From: Tubiluchus corallicola
Lineage: Eukaryota > Priapulida > Priapulimorpha > Priapulimorphida > Tubiluchidae
Assembly: GCA_030141605.1 (NCBI GenBank)
Contig: JAQGDQ010000102.1
Location: forward strand, 449,266-513,265
DNA: 64,000 nucleotides
Direction of reading: 5' to 3'
Of this stretch, positions 1-11,678 are shown piece by piece. Every line of letters starts with the position of its first letter. Position 1 is the stretch's first letter. The notes below the pieces were generated by a model. That model ran no database searches. It had not been told where the DNA came from and saw only the letters and a list, made by a program, of their open reading frames with translations. Made by a program: the position numbers and the translations under genes.

Positions 1-923
1 TCACATGTAACTCTCCTGCTCAAAGCACGGCAGAAGGAACCAGTGCTCATTGCCATCTTTTTAAAGGAAAACCGGATCATATCTTAAACGTAGCTCAAGA
101 AATCTGCCGTATAAAACATTGAAAGGGAATATACTACTTTTTCAAAAATAACTATTAGAAAGAATTATTACAAATAGAAATGTAATTTCGCATTCATGCA
201 TTCATAGTTCTTTGCTGTTGTATACATTTCGTCAATTGCTAGTCAGATGAGCACTAGTGCTTGCAATTTTGAAATGCATTGCAAAAAAAACAGATGGTGT
301 ACCTCTCAGCTCAAAGATGTTCAGTTGTGATATAGTGCACACATGCGTATCTCATGCCTAAGCACAGCGGTAAACTTGAAACGCGAATTTCAAACTTAAA
401 ATTTGCAAATTTTTATATGCCACACTGAATGTTGGATAGCAGTACTGTACTTCAATTTTTACTTTTGCAAACATGTACAACACACTCATGGAATGTTTAT
501 GCAGTTGAAAATTATGTTCAGTTATCTTATCATTAGTTGGTGTTGCCCAAAATTATTACTAACTAAATTTTTATCCTATTACAGTATTTAATTACCAGAA
601 GCACCTTGACATGATCATGGGTATTAAAATGTATAGCTTATACCGTACTTCATACAGCAGGATATGAAAAATCATTTTGTTTTCCTTTATGTAATCTTTG
701 CACAGGTTCGTTGAACTTGGAACGTTTCACTCCTAAGGTTCTCGTGCTACTTCACCATCATTTACTATTTACTACTACAGTGCTACTCTCGTGCTACTAC
801 AGTCATCATTTATAACTGTGAGAATTAGAAATTATTGGCGTAAATGACATAAAGGTGCACTGCAAATGCTTAACTAATTAATAGAATAAATGATAATGCA
901 CCGTAGTAATTTAACTCCCTTAC
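1..923. other. IF1 intron 3, no coding sequence seen
   Basis: This is AT-rich sequence with no IF1-like His-rich coiled-coil exon on the minus strand. Positions about 20-130 resemble 45050-45150 (shared TTTAAAGGAAAACCGGAT), so part of it is a dispersed repeat. Confidence 0.6.
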
Positions 924-987
924 CAATTTGCGAAAATATTCCTCTTCACGCGCTGCTTCCATTTTTCCAAAAGCTCCACCAGATTCC
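924..987 (-). CDS. ATP5IF1: IF1 coding exon 3 (inhibitory helix start)
   Basis: This 64-nt exon encodes ESGGAFGKMEAAREEEYFRKL in two overlapping halves: ESGGAFGKM, then EAAREEEYFRKL. The GGAFGK...A.EEEYFR pattern is the conserved minimal inhibitory sequence of IF1. The acceptor is TTTTTAG|GG and the donor TTG|GTAAGG, phase 0. The next exon would lie left of position 1. Confidence 0.88.
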
Positions 988-3059
988 CTAAAAACAGGAA
1001 ACAAAAACAAGCGTAATTCAAAATTATGCTGTTACACTAGTTTAAACACCTTCAGTTTATTGTTTTACAAAAAATGAGAACTCCAATATTCACGAAATAA
1101 AACAAAATGTATTATGTGTAATGTATAAGGAAGGCAAGAAATGAAACCCCGTCCTCCCCCCTGTAAGGAAGAAACAACAAAAAGAACATTTAATTTTAAA
1201 AAAAGAACACTGATTTTAATATTTAGTACTGCTCTTCACAACTCTAATGACCATAAAAAAAGAACAGTACAATTCGCGTTTGTTTCTCAGTAAAAACGGT
1301 GTCGTGTTTTTTATTTGTTCAAAACTTCGTAAATTTAAAATTTGTGACAATACAAAGTGATAAGAATTTCAAAAACAGCAAAAATAAAAAACAATAATGA
1401 TTAAGACATTAAAAAATTTCTCACATCCATTTATAATAACTTTTATCCATAGAAGTTCTTGTCATTTCTTTGCACCCCACATACTGTACCTACGTGTGTG
1501 ATATATAAGTTACATACTTATACTTATACAAATACATATACACAATGTATGAAGATAACATATGAATATTACATAACTACATAATATGCGTGAGAAAAAA
1601 TATATACCGAACAGAACCGCCAGCTCCTCCTCCTTTTCCTGCTCCACTTCCCCATTCAGATCCGCCTCCACTCATATTGCGTGCTAAACTAAAAAAATAA
1701 TACAGACTTTAATCAGTCACTCGTTTATTAATTTAAACTTGTAGATGGATAAATGAAGAATATGTTGGCACTGTACTAAAACAAAACACATGTCATTTCC
1801 CATAATATGCAAAATCCATGGCTTTTAAATTAGCAGACAAAACAACAGTCATGAATTACTTGCACGACACTTACAGCTGTGAGGCTTTCTTGTTCTATAC
1901 AGAAAATTCATATTTGTACTTTGTAGACCCATAGTTATGACCACGCACTCGGTATTCAAACTGAAAAAAGCTAGGAACTGAAGGCTGAGCAAGTTTATCA
2001 AGTTTACGAGGTTAGCTGCTACTCATCAATCTTCAATTGTTAATTCAAATTTCAAAGCTCAAAAACAGCTAAAGTGGAATGATGTGCAATGTTAGCATGA
2101 CCTGTGCACCAAGCAACAATGTCCACTCAATATCATAAAGAAATTGTGCATGTAGAAATATGTTATAATCTTCCTATGTGAGTGGACTAATTCATGACAC
2201 TGATGGCATCAAGTGTCACTTGCTAACATCTCAACAACACTAGTCTTTACTGCTCTGGCTGGAAGCACGTTCCAAATCCCGAATGTTCAAGGGTAGAATA
2301 TAGGAGAGGGGTGTAGGAGAGGACACTGCATGGGTTTTAGACATACTTGTACTGGTGGCATGAAAGGATGCAGAAGGAAGATGGCATAACGCACACATGT
2401 GGGAAAGAGTATGATCAAAAGGTACTGTATAAAGCATTATGGCATGACAAAGCAGCCATCTATTTTCCAAAGCGTCCCATTTCAACTACTAAAGCAGTCA
2501 GTATTGTCACAATACCGACTTCTGAAAGACATTCACTTTTAAATATTATCGCAGTGTCATTCCAGTTGAGGCACAATACCGATATATTCATGAGCTAACC
2601 TTTGTTACTGGTACACCTGTAATTCTATACAATTATTATCAGTTACCTTGCTGTTTACAGAGTACATTTTTAGATGAGTAGTGGACAGCATCACCTGGTA
2701 ATGATTAAATCCTGAGTGACGCTTATATAAGTGATAAGAGACAACAGTCACGAAGTGACGTCACTAAGGAGTCACTAGATAGTGTAATATCCCTTTGTAC
2801 GCATGCGCGCTGCAATAATATTCCCAAAGGAATGCTGCAGTGACTACAGTCAGATTCAGGTTAAGACATTCATTCTTGTCTAGCCTCGAGCCAGATACTG
2901 CTAGACTACAAGCACACGTAATCCCCTTCTATTAATAATTGTTATTTTCCAAAACAATAACTACGTTCAAAAACAATAACTAATATACTTCATTCGTTAT
3001 TATTACCTTTGTAAAACAATAACTTGAGGACGACGAAATAACCTTAACGATGACGCCAT
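924..3059 (-). CDS. ATP5IF1: ATP synthase inhibitory factor IF1, 5' part (three exons)
   Basis: The spliced exons 3007-3059, 1608-1688 and 924-987 encode the first 66 residues of the mitochondrial ATPase inhibitor IF1. In the family, IF1 binds F1-ATPase in the matrix and blocks ATP hydrolysis when the proton gradient collapses. The model starts with an Arg-rich, acid-free transit peptide (MASSLRLFRRPQVIVLQ), continues through a Gly/Ser linker, and reaches GGAFGKMEAAREEEYFRKL, which is the start of the inhibitory helix and the family's diagnostic segment. Phases match at both junctions (2-2, 2-2), borders are GT-AG, and an in-frame TAG lies two codons upstream of the ATG. The third exon ends at phase 0 with a GTAAGG donor. 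No exon for the His-rich antiparallel coiled coil was found in 1-923, so the gene continues beyond the window. The family is usually about 100 residues long, so roughly the C-terminal half is missing here. Confidence 0.88.
1608..1688 (-). CDS. ATP5IF1: IF1 coding exon 2 (glycine-rich linker)
   Basis: This 81-nt exon follows a poly-T/AG acceptor and completes a Ser codon from exon 1. It encodes the end of the presequence (LARNMSGGGSEWGSG) and a Gly-rich stretch leading to GGSVR. Related IF1 proteins have a similar flexible Gly/Ser segment before the inhibitory helix. The donor is TTCG|GTATAT, phase 2. Confidence 0.85.
2754..2765. promoter_or_regulatory. CRE-type palindrome in IF1 intron 1
   Basis: AGTGACGTCACT is a perfect 12-bp palindrome around the CREB/ATF core TGACGTCA, about 300 bp downstream of the IF1 start codon. 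Its regulatory role is inference. Confidence 0.3.
3007..3059 (-). CDS. ATP5IF1: IF1 coding exon 1 (mitochondrial transit peptide)
   Basis: The exon encodes 17 codons plus two bases, starting at the ATG complementary to 3057-3059. The peptide is basic and amphipathic (MASSLRLFRRPQVIVLQ), as expected for matrix import. The donor is CAAAG|GTAATA. The upstream stop TAG in frame supports this start. Confidence 0.85.
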
Positions 3060-3194
3060 GTTCTATTGAAGGTGATAACGGCAATAACAGAACTCTTTTT
3101 TTCTTAGTAAATCCAACTTCAACTTTCTACATGATCACAGATATTAACAACGGAGCGAAGTAAAAAAATTAATCATCTAAGAAAGTAGAGCATT

Positions 3195-3640
3195 CTGTAC
3201 CAGAAAGTGAATTCGAATCGAATCGTATTTGTCACTTTCGAATTCGAATCGAATCGTATTTGTCACTTTCGAATTCGAATCGAACCGAACCTCAGTATTT
3301 CGAATTGTGAATTGAGTTTAAAAGACTTTTGAACAGTTTTGAACCACCTGTAAAAAGCAGTCTTACAAATTAAGATCATGCGTATTACTCGATTTCGTTC
3401 TGAACTAAAACTAAAATCACTAATAATTTGTTTAAAAATTGTGAATAGAAATCACAGCCAAACTGTGCTAATTGCATGATGTTTCAACCGTTTCAATGAT
3501 AAAGAACGCATGTGCTTGAAGTGTTGAATTATTCAAATCTATAGTTTTAGGTTCGAATCGAATTCGAACTAAAAAACTTGTTCGAATCAAATTCGATTCG
3601 ATTGATCGAACTTAAAAACTAGATGCTCACCCCTACTAAA
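3195..3640. mobile_element. GAATTCGAATC-type MITE, copy 1
   Basis: The element is rich in GAATTCGAATCGAAT motifs at both ends and terminates near GCTCACCCCTA, matching copies near 4.4, 41.3, 54.3 and 58.6 kb. A 37-bp unit is directly repeated at 3209-3282. It has no coding capacity. Confidence 0.6.
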
Positions 3641-4084
3641 CAGCCACCATCTAAGCAGAAAAATACATTTACAAAGCCACAAATATTTTTCCTAAATGCA
3701 AAAGCAGTAGTAGATAAAATTAGCTGTTTAATAACTATACCTATTTCCTGCGGGTGAAGAAATGTCATTTTGGCATGTGGCTTATCTTGAGTATGTTGTA
3801 GAACATCAATCAGCAAGAAGTTTTGCTGGCTTAAATTTGTACATTGTAGTTTAGAGTTGGTGAAAAAATAACATTAATTCCAATTTTAGGGAACGTTGGG
3901 CATTAAGAGTTGCACCTTCTTTGCCACTTTTAAATAGGCCACTAAGTTTTTCTTATTCTTAACAAAAAATATATGATCAAATAACAAAAATATTGATCAC
4001 CACAAAAACAAAAGTTTTATGGTGATCAATTTAATTAAAAGACTAATTACTAAATTAAATAATTAGGTTATTATTTTAATGACG

Positions 4085-4270
4085 TGTCAGTTGCTATTAC
4101 CCACCAACGTCATTGCAGTTGCTAGCATTGTTATTGCCGTTGCAGTTACTGTTGCTGCTATTCCCAGTATTATTGTTACTGCGCCAGCATTTGCTGTTGA
4201 CACTGTTGTCATAGCCAAGATTGTTATTGCAGTTATTAACATTACAATTGCAGCCATTGCCGTAAGTACT
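4085..4270. repeat. Degenerate triplet tract
   Basis: The DNA is a cryptically simple GTT/ATT/GCA/GCC tract. Its artificial reading frame is an almost uninterrupted Val/Ile/Ala string. Similar degenerate tracts occur at 19905-19985 and 22740-23180. Confidence 0.5.
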
Positions 4271-4319
4271 AATGTGCATAATTACATATTTTATCAACAT
4301 AACTTGAGAAAAAATTTAT

Positions 4320-4545
4320 CAAGCAATCAGCATAATTTAGCCGCAATTTCTGTGCATAGTTTTAAACAAATTATTGCTGTGTATAAGTAATATGCGTGGC
4401 CTTGTTGTGAGATTGCTTTTTGTTGGTAATACGAACGTCTTTAAAAATGAAGTCACAATTCGAAAATCTTGAAATTCGGCTTGATTCGAGTTTGAAAATC
4501 ACAAATTCGATTCGAATACGTATTCTAGTGTGAATACACACCGCT
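4320..4545. mobile_element. GAATTCGAATC-type MITE, partial copy 2
   Basis: This segment shares the interior (AACAAATTATTGCTG region) and the TTCGATTCGAAT-rich end with the other copies. One end is lost. Confidence 0.45.
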
Positions 4546-7500
4546 AAAAAGTAACAAATATGTGCACCAAAATCTCTTGCTACATTAGACTAATTACACT
4601 ATTGAGGCCTCTTACGTGCAATGATTCTTAATTGAACATTATGGCAAGATTTCCCTCAAATTACCGTTAGTATGGTTTTCGCTATGGCATTACAATTAAT
4701 TTTCTTTCTTGATGAATTGTACATCTCCGGTCATTTTCTTAATGAGCATAGTGTGACAGTATAATAATAGTTGTAGATAGAGCTAGCACAGAACACAGCT
4801 TGTAGTCGTAATCCAACAAAGTGCACAATTAAAGACACACAAAATTGCTTTGATGATTTTGATAAGATCACGCCAATAAAGCTAATAAAGGGTTCTGACA
4901 GCGCCATTAATTTTCTTGAATCTGAAAAAGTGCGTGAACTTGCTAGATGATTTGACTTTCAACTTTCCTGTTGAAGCGATTTATACATTTGGCAACATGT
5001 CTCGAATAATTCAATACTTGCCATGGTTTACTAGATTAATCAGCAGTGAACTTGCAGGGGGGGGGTTACAATTGAAGAATAATACCGTCAGTCTTCACGT
5101 GTCACATTATCAGTGGATATAGCGGACAACTACACAGTTATTGTTACTACTATAGTAATAATAACATTGTAAACATGTTATTGGTCCATGTTTCATATGG
5201 GTATGTTCATGACGTGGTTTCAAGCATTTATGACAGCTTTAAATATCTGAGTGGCAAGTATGTAAATCTCTTTGGAATTTTTACGTTTTATTTTGCCGAG
5301 AACAGTAAAGACTATCAAGACTGATTACATAAAAATGAATAAATTGTTACACTGGTATTTTGATTATTTCACAAAACCTATAATACTCAAGTTATGGGAA
5401 TAATATAAGCTAAAATTGCTTTAGCACCAATTTCTTTGAGCCTATACAAATAGCTGTGATTAGAAATAACAAAATTAGGCAGCTATGAGTGTGTGCCTGC
5501 CACACTTGTGGCGGCTTACACATGAAAGAATCAATTATGATGCAGCATCAGCCAGTATTATACGCCTCAGGTTGAAGGAGGGATGCAATTGGCTTTTACA
5601 CTCTCAACAGGGAAGCTGTAGCCAGCAGGATTCGATCAATGGTGACTGCTGTCATCTAGCGGCAGATTTACTCACTATGCTGAGAAGAGGCTGCTGCTGC
5701 AGCTTTGCTCTGCGGTTGACATCATTGTAGGTTTCTGTGCTGTACGTGTTGTCTTTTCGCGGCAGGAGGAGCGGAATAAAAAATTACTGCATTTGTTTCC
5801 ATTTTCTGAGTACCGCGTTGATAGCTGGCTGTTCGATGAAAGGAGGTATGTAAACAAGAATGCGTATACAGCGAATTTTTTGTTGTTGGTTCGAGTTCAT
5901 TAACCATTGTGTGTGCGTTTTCGTTTTCTCGTTTTGGCTTCGGTGTCAAAATAAGAAGGTTCGCGAGAGGTTAGTGCACGTTGTAAGCAATAGTAAACAT
6001 GGCTGATGGACGGTGTTCAAATTGAAGGTTTTACTTTTTAACAGTTTTGAATAATCTATTGAATATATTCGACAGGACTAATATTTAGATTATTAGCGTT
6101 GGTTAATGTTGTCCTTTAATAGCTGTAATGCTGTGCTATTGAATCAAATGCCCTGCGTCGCTGATACACGCGATTGTACAGCAGGATTGGGGGGAACAGG
6201 AAACCATTGATTTTGTGTGTAATTACTTGCTGATTAATTGCTCTAATTACTTACTGAAGCCTGCTCGTTTAACACGTTCATTTTATAATATAATTTGAAC
6301 CGGAAGGCAATAAAACAATAAACCTGGTGTATACATGTACAGTATTTGACTGTGAGAAAACAGCATTTAACCTAGGAATGCATTGACCTAGTTGAGTAAA
6401 ACAATGTCTCCTTTGTATTTTGGCTCATTTCCATTTTTCCTCTTTATAAGTGTTGGTAGCATTTGTGTAAGCGAAAATTAAGAAGCTGTGCTCAAATGTC
6501 CCAAATGGATATCCTGTGTTATTAAATTTTAATATAATTTTATAAAGCAGTTTTGATAAAATTTTGATTATTTTAGGTCACATATTGTCAATATTTTTGT
6601 GGTGAGGAAAATGTTGCATGTGAGTCAAAGCAAAATCAACCATTTTCTCAATCTGTAAACAGTTTGATCCACAAATCTGCAGTTTGCTTGAAATTCATAC
6701 TTTGCTATTAACCAGTTATCCGGCATCCGGAACTGCACCACCAGTTGAATTAATTCAAATCCGCGATCCGTTCCTGATCCGCAAAGTTTCCAATCTACAG
6801 TCCTGCCCACAGGGCTAGTTTTAATTCAGGAACACCTAATCGCTTGCCATTTTTTATTGCTATTGTGAATAGGGTATAAATTACTAAAAGAATTAGAACC
6901 ACAATGGAAGTGAATTTTCTTTTAGCAAATCCTATGCAAGCAAACGTGCATTTTGAAAAACACGCTGCAGCCGTAGTAAAAGTGATAAAAACTTAAAAAT
7001 CTTTTGGGATGCTCTGCAGTCCATCGGGAAGATGGGCACAAACAAAATTGTGAATGTTAACATGACAAAATAAAAAACAAGCACATTGTTTATCAAAGTT
7101 GCAGATTAACATTGATGATAACTGTAATCTGTAAAGACTCGATACATGAAAAAAACTGTGGATCACTCATCCCTGTCACTTTGTTGTATAATAACAAAAG
7201 AGCATCCCTACTGAATTTGGTAACAATGTAAATTTTATACAAAATGATTTTTTTAATGAAAATAGTACGTAGAATAACAAATCTAATAGCAAATAAATGT
7301 AAGTGTACACCAGTAAATAGTGCGTCATTTATGTACATGTATAGGCCTACATGTGTATTACATTTCACTATTATATTTATATTAACTTGGATATGTGTAA
7401 ATTATATAAAGTACTAAGTAAACTTCACTTTGCTGTGTGAGCACTTTCATTGGAAAATGGTGCGATATAAATGTATAAATAGAGAAAACAAAGATAAATT

Positions 7501-8334
7501 TAGAACTGGTTAAATTTCACAATCTGTTGATAGAAGTTTGATAATTTTAAATTGATCACTTTTAATCTTGCCATAATATTATGGTAACATCAACGTACTT
7601 CAACATTTTCATGATTTTTTGAAAATATATTAAAAAGTGGTGCAAAATTTTGTAACTATGTATTATTTGGAAAAATTTAAATACTTTTTACCTTTGTCAC
7701 ATGTATGTTTGATAAAATACCAGCTGATATTATATACAAATTACGTTACAGCATGAGAGTCTGTACATGACAAATGCATAGCATTAAAAATTATACCTAT
7801 TCTTAGCCTACCTAGTTTTAAACTAAGAGAAACATTTGCACATATTTAAGGGCATAGCTGGGTTCATACATTATGCTAATGAGATGAGTAATTAAATACA
7901 GTTAAATACATGATGAATGCTGAATTCCTTTAGAACTGGAGAAGCATATCATCTGTGCATAGTTTACATTATTCCATGCATAAGAGGCTATTCTGCATGA
8001 ATCTACATGCCACTATTATAGACCCTAGTGATTAATAGTTTACCTAAACTGTGTACTGAAGGCTAACAGAGGCCACTAATTACATTTGCAATGATTCTGT
8101 CAAATACGACAACAGTAGAGGCCCTTCCTGGTAGTCTTTAGCTACAGACCTGATGTGGTACAGTAGAGAGAAGCCACAAATATTGTCCAAATTCATGCTT
8201 GAGTAATTACCAGTCAGAAGAAAAAGTAATCCAAATTTTAAAAAAATATTTGTACAGCTTGTTTACATGGGTGAAAGCTTTATGCAAAGAGGACGGAATT
8301 TCAATTTTGCATTATTTGAAGGCGGAATAGAATA

Positions 8335-8868
8335 GTCAGACTTTGTCACTTGCTTTTAAAGCACAAGAACACCATTTGCTTATGTCATCTGTAAGGCTGA
8401 AACATTCGTCTTGAAATTTTATATCACTTACCTGCTGTCTTATTGCATACAGAGCTTGTGCTAGCAGTAAGACTGTGTAAACTTGTAAGTTCAAACTCCC
8501 ACAATGACCTTTACATGCAGCCATTTTAACAGTAAGTCATTTAAAACGAGTTTTGATAACATTGCGTAAAGTTTGAAAAAATAATCAGAGCATTCGTAAG
8601 CACACTCTTCACTAACTAATCAAAAGTATATATATTACTTTATATTCTCAATAAGATTAAAAATATGTTTTTTGATGAGTGAGTGGTGCAAACTGTTAAG
8701 CTAAATCAATGTCATTTCACCAGTTTGCACAAACACTTTAAATTACTCAGAATTTTCTGTTCTAGTTACATAAATTTTTGAACCAGACAAGCGTAGTGTA
8801 AAGTAATATAATTTTTTATGGAAAGTTTTTTGGAATTTAATTTAAATTAGCGTTTTCTTCCCTTTTCA
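8335..8868 (+). mobile_element. Dispersed ~500-bp repeat (family B), copy
   Basis: This copy matches segments at 30630-30975, 34880-35362 and 48285-48745 on the same strand, and at 28170-28340 and 57500-57800 inverted. Shared landmarks are TTATTGCATACAGAGCTTG, CATTTAAAAC, and a CTTCCC pyrimidine-rich end. No ORF of note is present, so it is a non-autonomous element. Confidence 0.6.
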
Positions 8869-8870
8869 AG

Positions 8871-9105
8871 GAAGCCGTCATTGCTGAGTCTAGTGTATTA
8901 GAGGTGCCACAGGGTGTGCTGGTTGTCTTAAAGCAGTTGCTAAGCAAGCGTGGCTCTAACCGTCTTCTGCGAGTGTTAGTTTTACCTTGTAGGGCCAGTT
9001 CGAGGACTAATCAAGAGTTCAGCATTCGAAAAACCACGACTGATTCAATGCCGATTGCTGTGGAGAGACCAGAATCTGTTTCGTTATCCAGGCTAATCAC
9101 CAAAG
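8871..9105 (+). other. Exon-like open segment of unknown identity
   Basis: An open frame of 78 codons plus one base runs from GAAGCCGTCATTGC to a consensus donor AAAG|GTGAGA. A good pyrimidine tract ending in AAG precedes it. The peptide (for example VPQGVLVVLKQLLSKRGSN) matches nothing I recognise. The pyrimidine tract belongs to the end of the adjacent repeat, so this may be chance. It leaves phase 1. Confidence 0.2.
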
Positions 9106-9261
9106 GTGAGATGCTGAATCATCAGAGGTGTCTTAGCCATGCTCAGATGGATGGTCAATTACCTCCCACTGCGAGGTAAATAGGGCTTCACAAACAGTAT
9201 GGAGAATAAAGTTGGGCACGTACAAGTCTGTGTACTAGCCTATTCACTCATATCCATTTAA

Positions 9262-9495
9262 AAAGTCACGGGTGAAAAATTCACAGAAAAAAGTCACAGA
9301 AAGAGTCACAGAAAAAAGTCACAGGCAAAAAAGTTCTAGGAACAACCCCAGGAAAAAAGCACAGGCAAAAGAGAAATAATACTAGCCCTAACTCTAGCCA
9401 AAACTAATGGTGACTTTTTTCCTGTGACATTTTTCCTTGGCAACATTGTGACTTTTTAGTGATTTTTTTCCTGTGACTTTGTTACCAGTCAACTT
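9262..9495. mobile_element. AAAAAAGTCAC-type element, short copy
   Basis: Runs of AAAAAAGTCACAG on the left face GTGACTTTTTTCCTGTGAC on the right, so the element folds on itself. Its AGCCCTAACTCTAGCC core resembles the telomere-like motif of longer family members at 11.3, 14.5 and 23.3 kb. Confidence 0.5.
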
Positions 9496-10149
9496 TTGTT
9501 CTACATCACTTTCCTTCAATGACGACTGTTTTGTTAAAAACGAGAATCGCTTATTATTTTGAGTGCCAGATGGCTTGGACGAAGTTATAACAAAATCAAA
9601 CAGCTGTACTCCTATCTCTTTATCTAATGGTTGAGAGACAGCTCTTAAACGCTCCTCTAGCTTTCAATCATTCTTTTCCCCTGGACGTGTTTGTGGATGG
9701 TGTTACGAGTTAAGTGTACAAGGCCCTCTGTTTCTTCTAAATTATGGTGTATGTTGACTTGGGTCGAAGTTTGTTTTGACATGCTGAGCTGGTCCCAAGT
9801 CACAACATGGAAGTGTTGTGCGTGTCGACCGTAAAATTCCTTAACGACTCGAGAAAAATGAGTTTCCAGACTTCATTGTAGGTTGGCCTGGTTCGTTTTA
9901 TTGAGAAATCTCTGTAGTTCACGCTTAGAAATTGACAAAAACGTGCAACACTTCTAACAGCGGCGAGAAAGGGGTGGGACATTAAGATTACAATTACCAG
10001 CGCGGAAATTTCTGGTTCAAAAATTAATCAAAATAAACAAATACCCTAAATAATTAGAATTGCGCTCTAGTGTTAACAATCTACCACTTGAAATGCTGAA
10101 TTTGGTTAGCCTTTTGTAAGGGATGAACTTTGAACTGCCTTGATCATTT

Positions 10150-10630
10150 TGAGATACGGTGGCCTAGTGATTAAGGCGTCTGTAATGTGAGCAGAAGGCC
10201 GCTGGTTCAAATCCAGACGGTAACCTAAATTTTTCACGACTCTGTCTTTCAAGTTTGGTGTCAAAATTTCATTATGTGTGGGTTTGTATCATCCAAGGGA
10301 GGGTAATTTGTTGAGTGGTCATGGTTACAGTCACGGCTGCGTGGTAAGTTAAGCATCACTGAGCCCGGTCAAAAATTTGATGGATGGTTGTCAGGAGAAG
10401 GCTTTTGGGCGAATGTATAGCTGTCATACTGCTTCCTTGTTCTTAGAGGATTATCTGTGGTAAGTGAGATATGTTTTGGTCCTTCCACAACATCTGAGAC
10501 ACATTTTCCAATTTAATCTCTCATCTTAGACGGTTAGCCTTTATTTGAGCTGGGTTTCAGTCGTGCCACTACCCTGCTGTTAAATGCTGGGGTCCCAGCT
10601 TGCTGTGTACTGAACTGTATAAAAAATATT
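10150..10630 (+). mobile_element. tRNA/5S-related SINE-like composite
   Basis: A Pol III box A-like segment (GGCCTAGTGATTAAGG) and a box B (GGTTCAAATCC) lie at 10163-10216. They are followed by a 5S rRNA-like stretch (AAGTTAAGCA ... GAGCCCGG ... TTTGATGGATGG) at about 10345-10400 and a tail shared with copies at 26.2 and 47.5 kb. The acceptor stem does not pair, so it is not a functional tRNA gene. Confidence 0.55.
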
Positions 10631-10712
10631 TCTGAAGTGACATCATTGAAATGTTCTATATTAATTATTTAAAACATTTATTTCCCCAGGAAATTTAATT
10701 TTTAATCAACAA

Positions 10713-10724
10713 GAGGGCGCCCTC
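10713..10724. promoter_or_regulatory. Perfect 12-bp GC palindrome
   Basis: GAGGGCGCCCTC is a perfect palindrome in AT-rich DNA. It lies inside a short segment (10691-10730) bounded by TTTCCCCAG and CAGAG|GTACGT, which would suit a non-coding exon. Function unknown. Confidence 0.25.
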
Positions 10725-11261
10725 AGCAGAGGTACGTAATTATTTCTGGTCGTGACTGCAGTGACTCATAATTTTTAGGCTTGTAAGTCATAAAATAGAA
10801 ACCGTGCTAACATAAACCTCAGCAATTTCTTGCTACGTATCTACTTGCGCATCGAGTAACGTATCAGTTTTGCACCACTTTAAATGTATAATTTATCAAG
10901 TAAGAAAGCTGGAAATTTTGTCTTGAAATGTCGCTGAAGATCAAAGGCGATATCGTCAATAGAAAATTTCATATTTGAATGTAGAACAAAAATTGTACTT
11001 ATCGTGCAGCATTTCCACGTTGGATAATATGCATTCAAAATATGTGACCTTGAGTTTGACCCCAAAATGTTAATAACAAAATAGATGAACAGTGTAACTA
11101 TAACATTACCATTGCCTAAAGCATTCAGTATAAACCATTTCTCTGCCTTGTGTCATGTGAGGACTGGTATGTACACTATGTTGACCTCTGACTTCTAGCA
11201 GTGTCGATTATGCGTCGACTAGCTCAAAAATCGTCTCTCTTGAGAGTGACCGGTAAAGTCG

Positions 11262-11640
11262 CAGAAAAAGTTACCAATTCTGGCTAGGAAAAAATTTATG
11301 GTGACCGGAAAAAATTCACAGTTTTATGAAAGATATGACGATGAAAGATGGTCATGATATGGTGGCTATGAATGATAGTCAAGTAAATAAAAGTATTCAA
11401 GTCAGACAAAATTTATTTGAGTGAACGATTAAAGTAATAAAAGAGGAATCAGTTATTAACTGGCAATGCATGTCTGGCACACGTATACTGAGAACGTTAT
11501 CTATATATGATGGCATTACATGTATAAACGCGTTTTGTTCAATATCGTGGGGCTTGGGTTAGGGGTTAAGGTATTCCTTTTTTCTTGTGACTTCATGTGA
11601 GTTTGTTATCTGGATTCCTGTTGTTAGGTCATTCCGTTGA
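11262..11640 (+). mobile_element. AAAAAAGTCAC-type element, long copy
   Basis: This is about 380 bp, collinear with 23274-23665 and with the inverse of 14505-14845. Shared blocks are GGCTAGGAAAAAA, TATTCAAGTCA, AATTTATTT, GGCATTACATGTAT and a GGGTTAGGGGTT core. It is non-coding. Confidence 0.6.
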
Positions 11641-11678
11641 GAGACTGTCTGCTAGTAATGTCTTTGCGGCTTTATGAA

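Larger units (their letters stand above)
988..3006. other. IF1 introns 1 and 2
   Basis: Outside exon 2 this is AT-rich intron. It contains the 12-bp palindrome AGTGACGTCACT at 2754-2765 (core TGACGTCA, a CREB/ATF-type site) in intron 1. No other gene was recognised. Confidence 0.6.

Noticed and set aside
4079-4390. 103-codon hydrophobic Val/Ile/Ala frame that looks like membrane segments
   Set aside because: The DNA is a degenerate triplet repeat. No start context, splice signals or family resemblance.
10155-10225. Possible tRNA gene
   Set aside because: Box A and B are good, but the acceptor stem does not pair and the anticodon arm is poor. Related copies nearby point to a SINE head.
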